The translations under genes were made by a program, and so were the position numbers. From an uncultured Eubacteriales bacterium (lineage in GTDB: Bacteria > Bacillota > Clostridia > Oscillospirales > Acutalibacteraceae), in contig CAKSSR010000031.1 in assembly GCA_934489735.1 (NCBI GenBank), forward strand, positions 1-19,354: DNA of 19,354 nucleotides, written 5' to 3'. Positions 14,497-19,354 of this stretch are shown in pieces. A model generated the notes under the pieces. The model made no database searches. It was not told the DNA's origin and saw only the letters and a program-made list of their open reading frames with translations. The stretch's first letter is position 1, and every line of letters starts with the position of its first letter.

Positions 14497-15857
14497 TTCA
14501 ATCTCCCTCCATTAATTTTATTGGCTTTGTCTTCAATTTTAAATAAATCAATTATTTTCATACTCTTCTTATGATCTTCTGTACCTCTTAGTCCTTCTAT
14601 CTTTTTCATGCAATCACCTTCTGTTTCAACTCCAAGCTTTGCTGACAATCCTGCAAAAAATTTACTTTTCATTAATTCTTTTATATCATCAACCAATGCA
14701 TTTGCATCATCTTTTTTGGGGCCTTTATTATATTCATTAAGTTTACCTTGTATTTCCTCATCCTCTAGATTATCAAATATCAACCTTTTGTCCTTTAGGT
14801 CTATCTTTAACTTCTTCACCTCGTTCTTCATTTCTCTCAATTTATTTTTAGCTCGTTCTTCTCTTGAATATCTTTTTATCTTTTTACCAAATAAAGTGCT
14901 GTCTTTTCCTATAGTAGACTTCTTTACCATTTTTATAAATCTAGTTCTAACCTCTTTCTTTATATTTTTATAATCCTCCTCTTTAGGTTCTGGAAGCTTT
15001 GCACTAATCACCTCGTCAAACGAATCTTTGTTGCCATCATATAATTTCCCAAATTCATCATTGAAACCTGGCACAACCCTCGTACTTTTCCCTTCACGAA
15101 ATTGTATTTTGCCACTTTCCCTCAAAGTATTAAAGATTTCAAATAGAACATCCCCTTTCTGATCAAATATGGCATCAACTATCTCTTTTATGCTAGCATT
15201 TTCAATCTTTTTGTTTTTCTTTTCTTTTTTCCTTTCTTGATTTATCGCATCATTTTCAGCCTTAATTATCTCTTTTCCATTAAATATTAAACTTGAATCC
15301 TCTTCTACTATTTTAATTTTAAAATTACCCTTTTCAATCTTAGATTTCACATTACAATTTCCCTTTACTTCTAGTTCTAATTTCTTTTCTGTCGTTCTTT
15401 CATTAAAATTACTTCCTAGATTTCCTTCAATGTTAAGGTTCTCAGTTCCGTCAGACTCATCAGCTGTAAATACCAATTTTCTAATTTTTAAATAAAATTC
15501 CTTTACATCTGCATCATCTATCTTACTTGTGCCCAGTTTTGCTTTTACTGATTTAATATTTTCCAAGTCTATATTATCATACTTCTGAACATCCCCAACT
15601 AAATTATCAAACTCTGACTTATTCGATTCATCGGTAACATCAATGTCGCTGATTTCAAGCTGCGTACAGTCTATATCTTTAAATCCCTTAAATTCTAAAC
15701 TTACTTTCTCTGCACTCTCATTAAAGATCTTCAATCTTTCATCCCCATTTACATATGTAAAGAAAAAATCGCTATCTTCTTTATTTAATTCCTTATCTGT
15801 CCTCAAATAATATAAAATATTTAATAAAATATTGAACTTTTTACTGTCTAATACCAT
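14493..15857 (-). CDS. Charged protein of unknown function (about 454 aa), first gene of the pair
   Basis: Unrecognised protein. A GTG at 15864-15866 is in frame, but ATG at 15855-15857 is better placed after the GGGAGATGTGAT ribosome binding site. It has no signal peptide or transmembrane segment. Numbered from the GTG: residues 8-22 are a Leu/Ile-rich helix; about 40-200 contain beta-like acidic segments; 208-220 are a strongly basic stretch (ERKKEKKNKKIE); a helix-plus-strand motif at 241-258 (LFEIFNTLRESGKIQF) resembles segments of the downstream protein (for example its residues 1130-1152). Residues about 300-365 are a very basic coiled-coil-like helix (KKEVRTRFIKMVKK, REERAKNKLREMKNE). 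The stop overlaps the start of the 1246-aa gene. The shared composition and motif, and the overlap, suggest that the two proteins work together; the nature of that work is not visible. Confidence 0.8.
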   Translation of the reverse strand: MVLDSKKFNILLNILYYLRTDKELNKEDSDFFFTYVNGDERLKIFNESAEKVSLEFKGFKDIDCTQLEISDIDVTDESNKSEFDNLVGDVQKYDNIDLENIKSVKAKLGTSKIDDADVKEFYLKIRKLVFTADESDGTENLNIEGNLGSNFNERTTEKKLELEVKGNCNVKSKIEKGNFKIKIVEEDSSLIFNGKEIIKAENDAINQERKKEKKNKKIENASIKEIVDAIFDQKGDVLFEIFNTLRESGKIQFREGKSTRVVPGFNDEFGKLYDGNKDSFDEVISAKLPEPKEEDYKNIKKEVRTRFIKMVKKSTIGKDSTLFGKKIKRYSREERAKNKLREMKNEVKKLKIDLKDKRLIFDNLEDEEIQGKLNEYNKGPKKDDANALVDDIKELMKSKFFAGLSAKLGVETEGDCMKKIEGLRGTEDHKKSMKIIDLFKIEDKANKINGGRLK

Positions 15858-15900
15858 ATAAATCACATCTCCCTTTTAATTGTTTTAGTATAATAAATCT

Positions 15901-15930
15901 ATTGTACCATAATTACATCCCTAAAGTCAA
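15901..15930 (-). promoter_or_regulatory. Promoter of the two-gene large-protein operon
   Basis: On the minus strand TTGACT (15925-15930), an 18-nt spacer and the extended -10 TGGTACAAT (hexamer TACAAT at 15901-15906). Transcription would start near 15894, about 37 nt before the ATG at 15857. No second promoter was seen before the 1246-aa gene. Confidence 0.7.
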
Positions 15931-16199
15931 CAGCTTATAGTAAATTTCAATAACACATCCTTGCTTTTTCTTATCCATCGGTGAACTATGCTTTGCAGAT
16001 TATAAAAATTGCTCTAAAAATATTTACCCATTATCTATTCAATCAAATACAAGTCTATCTATTTATTAACCAATGGATAAACTATCTATAATGAGACAAA
16101 ATAATATAAGTAAGTTATGATCATTGTAAAACTAAAGTCACAATAAATTTACTTATCCAGACAAAATTTAATAATATATAATAAAGAAATGAAAGCGAG
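15931..16199. other. Divergent intergenic region
   Basis: This AT-rich gap separates the minus-strand large-protein operon from the plus-strand lipoprotein gene. On the plus strand a perfect TATAAT at 16177-16182 is the best -10 for the lipoprotein gene; the hexamer 17 nt upstream (TATCCA, 16154-16159) is a poor -35. An 8-bp inverted pair TTATCCAT (15971-15978) and ATGGATAA (16073-16080) lies 94 nt apart. I see no gene or RNA in it. Confidence 0.4.
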
Positions 16200-16205
16200 G
16201 TGATT

Positions 16206-17381
16206 GTGGTAATAAATACTAACGATAATACTAAGTACAGTTACCACACTTTAATGAAAAAATCTATATTTATATTAATTGCTTTGACTATTTTAGGCTC
16301 ACTTGCATCATGTTCGAATAATACTAATGACAATAATAGCAATAATAATAATAAAAGTAATGAAAAAGAAGCTAACCCTGCGATATATTTATCGACCGAG
16401 GAACAAAAAGCATCAATAAATTCATTAAAAGACATAGATAATGGTAGATTTTATGTAATGGATTATACAGCTGATTACAAATTAGATGAATTGGTTAATG
16501 CAAATTTGACAGACGTCCAGTCTATGATAGACTTTATCCAGAAAAAATTACTAAACGGAGGAGAAACATCAGCTAATGCTCAGAATATTGGATGCAGCGC
16601 ATTTACAGCTTCATCTAGAGACGGGAAAAAACTATACGGACGTAACTTCGATTATAAAATGGATATGTCGGCTGTATTAATCAGAACGACTCCAAAAGAC
16701 GGATATAAGTCTATAGGATTGGCTGACGCAGGATGGGTTGGGTACGGACTTGGAAGCCTTAATGATAAAAAAACCGATCTGTCAATGGCAGTCTCCTTCC
16801 CTTATCTAATAATGGACGGAATGAATGAAAAAGGGTTAGCCGTAAGTGTGCTACTATTAAGAGGAACTCCAACTAGACAGGACACAGGTAAAAATAAAAT
16901 AGGTACCACTGTCGCAATGAGACTAATGTTAGACAAAGCTAAGGACGTGGATGAAGCTATTGACTTAATATCTAAGTTCGATATGCAATCCTCAATGCCG
17001 GATGCCAATTTTCACTTCCTTTTATCAGATGCAACAGGCAAAACAGTCGTATTAGAATATGCAATAAACAAAATGAATGTAATAGATGCTAACTTTGTAG
17101 CAAACCATTACTTGTCCCCTTCAATGAATGGCGAAGGACATGGAAAAGAACGCTACGAGGTTCTAAAAGCTGCACTTAACTTTAGAAATAATGAGCTGAC
17201 AGAAACAGAATCTATGTCACTCTTAGAAATGGTAAGCCAATGGGAAACAGAAGAAGCAACAAGTATGACCCAGTGGTCAGTAGTATATAACTTAACTGAT
17301 CTATCTGCTGAAGTGGCTATAAGAAGAAACTATAGAAAATTGTTTAAGTTTACTTTGGATAACATTAGTGGAGATCTGTAA
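16206..17381 (+). CDS. Choloylglycine hydrolase-family (linear amide C-N hydrolase) lipoprotein
   Basis: About 391 aa. GAGGTGAT lies just upstream of GTG at 16206, which I take as the start; ATG at 16254 begins a more usual signal peptide but has no ribosome binding site. Counting from 16206, the lipobox LASC puts the lipid-modified Cys at residue 36, followed by an Asn-rich linker (about 38-52) tethering the enzyme outside the membrane. The catalytic domain begins with a propeptide-like region; then GCSAF gives the Ntn nucleophile Cys130, with the conserved GRNFDY (145-150). Later come FPYLIMDGMNEKGLAVS and a conserved NHYLSP near 310, as in the bile salt hydrolase/penicillin acylase family. 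These enzymes cut linear amides such as conjugated bile salts, penicillin V or N-acyl homoserine lactones; the substrate here cannot be read from sequence. Maturation at Cys130 would need self-cleavage. Confidence 0.88.
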   Translation: MVINTNDNTKYSYHTLMKKSIFILIALTILGSLASCSNNTNDNNSNNNNKSNEKEANPAIYLSTEEQKASINSLKDIDNGRFYVMDYTADYKLDELVNANLTDVQSMIDFIQKKLLNGGETSANAQNIGCSAFTASSRDGKKLYGRNFDYKMDMSAVLIRTTPKDGYKSIGLADAGWVGYGLGSLNDKKTDLSMAVSFPYLIMDGMNEKGLAVSVLLLRGTPTRQDTGKNKIGTTVAMRLMLDKAKDVDEAIDLISKFDMQSSMPDANFHFLLSDATGKTVVLEYAINKMNVIDANFVANHYLSPSMNGEGHGKERYEVLKAALNFRNNELTETESMSLLEMVSQWETEEATSMTQWSVVYNLTDLSAEVAIRRNYRKLFKFTLDNISGDL

Positions 17382-17390
17382 ACAAAATTT

Positions 17391-17420
17391 AACCCATGGT
17401 ACTCAGCCCATGGGTTTTTT
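17391..17420 (+). terminator. Rho-independent terminator between convergent genes
   Basis: A perfect 9-bp stem AACCCATGG (17391-17399) and CCATGGGTT (17408-17416) with an 8-nt loop, then continuing T to 17420. It starts 9 nt after the lipoprotein stop codon. The opposite strand has a weaker T-rich flank, so it may also serve the convergent gene at 17438. Confidence 0.93.
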
Positions 17421-17437
17421 CTAAATCTTTATTAAAT

Positions 17438-18148
17438 TTACCAACCGTTGATGTTCGATTTCTTCATAGCTCCTATTACTTTGTTATTTATATCTGAATA
17501 TTTCTCTTTCAATTCTAATATTACTTGATCTATATTGGCTCTTTCTGTCTTGCCATCAACAGGACATAAGCTTTTAAATACTGGAATATTAAATCTCTCA
17601 CATGCAGACTTAACTTCTGTCTCTTCACAATATATAAGTGGCCTTATGACATATATATCCTTTCTCGATAAATGCGATATCGGAGAAAAACAAGATATGC
17701 TACCACAATCTAATAAATTCATAAAAAATGTCTGTACAGCATCATTCTTGTGATGCCCTAAAGCTATTTTATTGCATCCGTACTCTTTCGCAGTATTAAC
17801 CAGTATCCCTCTTCTCATTTTCGAGCACAAACTGCAAGGATTACTTTCCTTTCTAATTTCAAATATTATTTCATATAGTCTGGTATCTTTTATTATATAT
17901 TCCACTTCATTCTCTTCGCAGAACTTACAAATTTCTGTTAAGTCAGACTTAATTCCATTGAAAAACGGGTCAACCGTAATAGCGCATAATGAAAACTTTA
18001 TCTTATGATACTTCTTTATATGACTTAGTATCTTTAACAATATCATAGAATCTTTCCCGCCTGATAATCCAATTGCTACTTTGTCTCCATCTTCTATCAT
18101 ATTGTAATCAAAAATAGCTGCAGATACTTTTTTTATCATTCTCTTCAA
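17438..18148 (-). CDS. ttcA: TtcA-family tRNA 2-thiocytidine synthetase
   Basis: About 236 aa. TtcA uses ATP and an iron-sulfur cluster to thiolate C32 of certain tRNAs. Counting from a TTG at 18169, which is less likely as start, the PP-loop SGGKDS is at 36-41. The CxxC pair C112/C115 is in NPCSLCSKMRRGIL, GHHKNDAVQT is at 138-147, and the third cluster Cys is C202 in SLCP. The preceding IFDYNMIEDGDKVAIGLSGG and later YVIRPLIYCEE match E. coli TtcA closely; the protein is shorter than E. coli TtcA mainly at the termini. The start chosen is TTG at 18146-18148, because AGGATGTGAT ends just before it and the resulting N-terminus fits the family; ATG at 18137-18139 is possible. It has its own consensus promoter and converges on the lipoprotein gene. 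Confidence 0.9.
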   Translation of the reverse strand: MKRMIKKVSAAIFDYNMIEDGDKVAIGLSGGKDSMILLKILSHIKKYHKIKFSLCAITVDPFFNGIKSDLTEICKFCEENEVEYIIKDTRLYEIIFEIRKESNPCSLCSKMRRGILVNTAKEYGCNKIALGHHKNDAVQTFFMNLLDCGSISCFSPISHLSRKDIYVIRPLIYCEETEVKSACERFNIPVFKSLCPVDGKTERANIDQVILELKEKYSDINNKVIGAMKKSNINGW

Positions 18149-18195
18149 AAAATCACATCCTAAAAGCAACGAAAATTATTAATACATTTGCTTTC

Positions 18196-18224
18196 ATTAT
18201 ATTTGACTCATTAAAAATTGTCAA
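18196..18224 (-). promoter_or_regulatory. Perfect consensus sigma-A promoter for ttcA
   Basis: On the minus strand TTGACA (18219-18224), exactly 17 nt, TATAAT (18196-18201). The predicted start is near 18189, giving a leader of about 40 nt. The -35 box lies in the last codons of the reading frame containing the transposase relic that ends at 18211. Confidence 0.9.
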
Positions 18225-18753
18225 GAAAATCAGCATTTAGTGAGACTCGTTTCATAAACTTAAATACAAGAAATAAGTCAATATCCAATGCTATGCTTTC
18301 GATCTTCCAATGTTTTCTTAAATATAGCAAGTAATTTTTTGTAGAAGCCTTTGAATTAGAAATATAATAGCTAATTTCTTCAGTCGCTTTGTCTTTATTT
18401 TTCATCATCTTTGTATAGATTCTTTTGATTTTCTATTTTCCTTTCACAAGTCTCTTTTTAGCAATACATTGCATTTGCTATAATATTCTCACCTTTTGCT
18501 TTCAAGTATCCTAACATTTCTTGAAATACCGGTATCTCATTGGTCCTTTTCTGTATCTTTTCTTTCCTTAAAGTAACTCCGTTAGATATGCTGTCACTGT
18601 TTGAAGTGCTGAGTGCCTTTGTTTCGGTTTTGATATGCTACATATTGCTTCCTCATCAACTGCTATTACTTCCCCTGTTGTCCCTGCTATTTCTTCTATC
18701 CCAAGCCCCTCTTTAAAAAACTTTGCTTTATCATCAGCAAACGTCATCCGCAT
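18211..18753 (-). pseudogene. Decayed ISAs1-family transposase
   Basis: Fragments of one ISAs1-type DDE transposase appear in order on the minus strand. First is a frame at 18568-18753 with ADDKAKFFKEGLGIE, then TGEVIAVDEEAICSIS and RHSALQTVTAYLTE (the IAVDG-K region of the family). The next frame then gives GVTLRKEKIQKRTNEIPVFQ and LKAKGENIIANAMYC, then a TAA where the family usually has Gln, then KETC. Last is a frame at 18211-18408 with YYISNSKASTKNYLLYLRKHW-K-IES, the conserved C-terminal YYISS...HWxIE block. So at least one frameshift (near 18575), one in-frame stop, a deletion between GLGIE and the VIAVD block and a larger deletion before the YYIS block are visible; intact members are around 370-400 aa. 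The catalytic DAM motif has become NAM. Clearly non-functional. Terminal inverted repeats were not identified. Confidence 0.85.
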
Positions 18754-18803
18754 TTATTTTCCCCCTTTGATTTGTTTTCTTTCTATGATTCCTTTTTTAT
18801 TTT

Positions 18804-19100
18804 TTATGAAATGGACGTACCTTTAGTAACTTTTTGATTGTATTTGTCAAAAGTTTCTTTATCTATGTCTGCAACTATTAAGGCATCTTCAAATTTAATC
18901 CCCATTGCCCTTAATTTATCTATCATTTCTATTTTTGCCTCAATTTTTCCTTCTGCTTTTCCTTGTGCTATTCCTTGTATCCTGCCTTCCTCTCTGCCTT
19001 GCTCCTCGCCTTTCTTGTAATACGACTCTCCTACGCTGCACATATTCTCTACCTCCTCATATACTTCTTCTTCGAAGGTTACCTGATATTTCTCTTTCAA
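18804..19100 (-). pseudogene. C-terminal tail of an Rpn/PD-(D/E)XK nuclease-transposase protein, copy A
   Basis: A 98-residue frame that can start at TTG (19098-19100) with AAGGA upstream. It reads KEKYQVTFEEEVYEEVENMC, then a Gly/Glu-rich run of EG/QG repeats (EEQGREEGRIQGIAQGKAEG), then KIEMIDKLRAMGIKFEDALIVADIDKETFDKY. This is the typical C-terminal tail of the Rpn family (recombination-promoting nuclease, often annotated as putative transposase), usually part of a protein of about 300 aa. The nuclease domain is absent, so this is probably a remnant, although the start signals would allow expression of the tail alone. Confidence 0.7.
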
Positions 19101-19354
19101 AATGTCCTTTCCCTTGATATATCATTTTTAATCTAATTTATACTGCTTGTACTGTATTTCTCAAAAGTTTCTTTATCTATTTCTGCAACCCTTAATGCAT
19201 CTTCAAATTTAATCCCCATTGCCCTTAATTTATCTATCATTTCTATTTTTGCCTCAATTTTTCCTTGTGCTATTCCTTGTGCTATTCCTTCCTCTCTGCC
19301 TTGCTCCTCGCCTTTCTTGTAATACGACTCTCCTACGCTGCACATATTCTCTAC
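18841..19354. repeat. Tandem direct repeat of about 200 bp (18841-19052 and 19155-19354)
   Basis: The two Rpn tails are near-identical at nucleotide level: the stretches from 18883 and 19197 match almost base for base apart from a 12-bp deletion in the EG/QG-coding repeat. About 100 bp between the copies is not repeated within the window. The high identity suggests a recent duplication. Confidence 0.85.
19133..19354 (-). pseudogene. C-terminal tail of an Rpn-type protein, copy B (cut by window edge)
   Basis: A second copy of the same tail, open to the window edge (the frame continues upstream as VENMCSVG). It is four residues shorter in the EG/QG repeat than copy A and ends in a different tail (STSSIN). 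The full gene may continue beyond 19354, so it could be the 3' end of an intact gene rather than a fragment. Confidence 0.6.

Noticed and set aside
15971..16080. Inverted pair TTATCCAT/ATGGATAA as IS ends or an attachment site
   Set aside because: Only 8 bp, 94 nt apart, no coding remnant and no target duplication; chance is likely in AT-rich DNA.

Overview
The window looks like low-GC Firmicutes DNA, most likely class Clostridia. It is strongly AT-rich, carries a Gram-positive type primary sigma factor next to primase, has strong GGAGG/GAGGTGAT ribosome binding sites with frequent GTG and TTG starts, and contains an ISAs1-type transposase relic and Rpn-type tail fragments of kinds I associate with gut clostridia. 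A lipoprotein of the bile-salt-hydrolase superfamily fits a host-associated life, but that is inference.

Layout. Positions 1-4037 (minus strand) hold three paralogous exported proteins built from 36-residue helical repeats. The first is cut by the window edge. The second and third end in closely similar terminators, and a possible 37-residue leader peptide lies in front of the third. Next comes a small 8-cysteine protein (4335-4649) with an inverted repeat in its leader. Then a minus-strand housekeeping block runs dnaG (8397-10175), rpoD (7022-8260) and, only 27 nt downstream of rpoD, a two-module AAA+ ATPase (4775-6994). Upstream of dnaG sits a stand-alone AroQ-class chorismate mutase with its own promoter.

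Positions 10756-15857 hold a two-gene operon of unrecognised large charged proteins (about 454 and 1246 aa). They overlap by ATGA and are driven by a good sigma-A promoter. The larger one carries a run of eight G in codons 26-29; gaining or losing one G truncates it within about 15 codons, so this is a candidate phase-variable locus. An acidic Ser/Glu/Asp-rich segment and a GRP core resembling an AT-hook follow, then a long body with degenerate internal repeats that seem to recur in the partner protein. This pair is the best candidate here for an undescribed system.

On the plus strand a choloylglycine-hydrolase-family lipoprotein (16206-17381) ends in a strong terminator and faces a TtcA-type tRNA thiolase (17438-18148). 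The ttcA promoter is a perfect TTGACA-N17-TATAAT lying at the edge of a decayed ISAs1-family transposase (about 18211-18753). The window ends with two tandem copies of the C-terminal tail of an Rpn/PD-(D/E)XK nuclease-transposase family protein, the second cut by the window edge.

Overall: a core replication/transcription segment flanked by lineage-specific repeat-protein genes on both sides and a graveyard of mobile-element pieces at the right end. No rRNA, tRNA or CRISPR array was seen.
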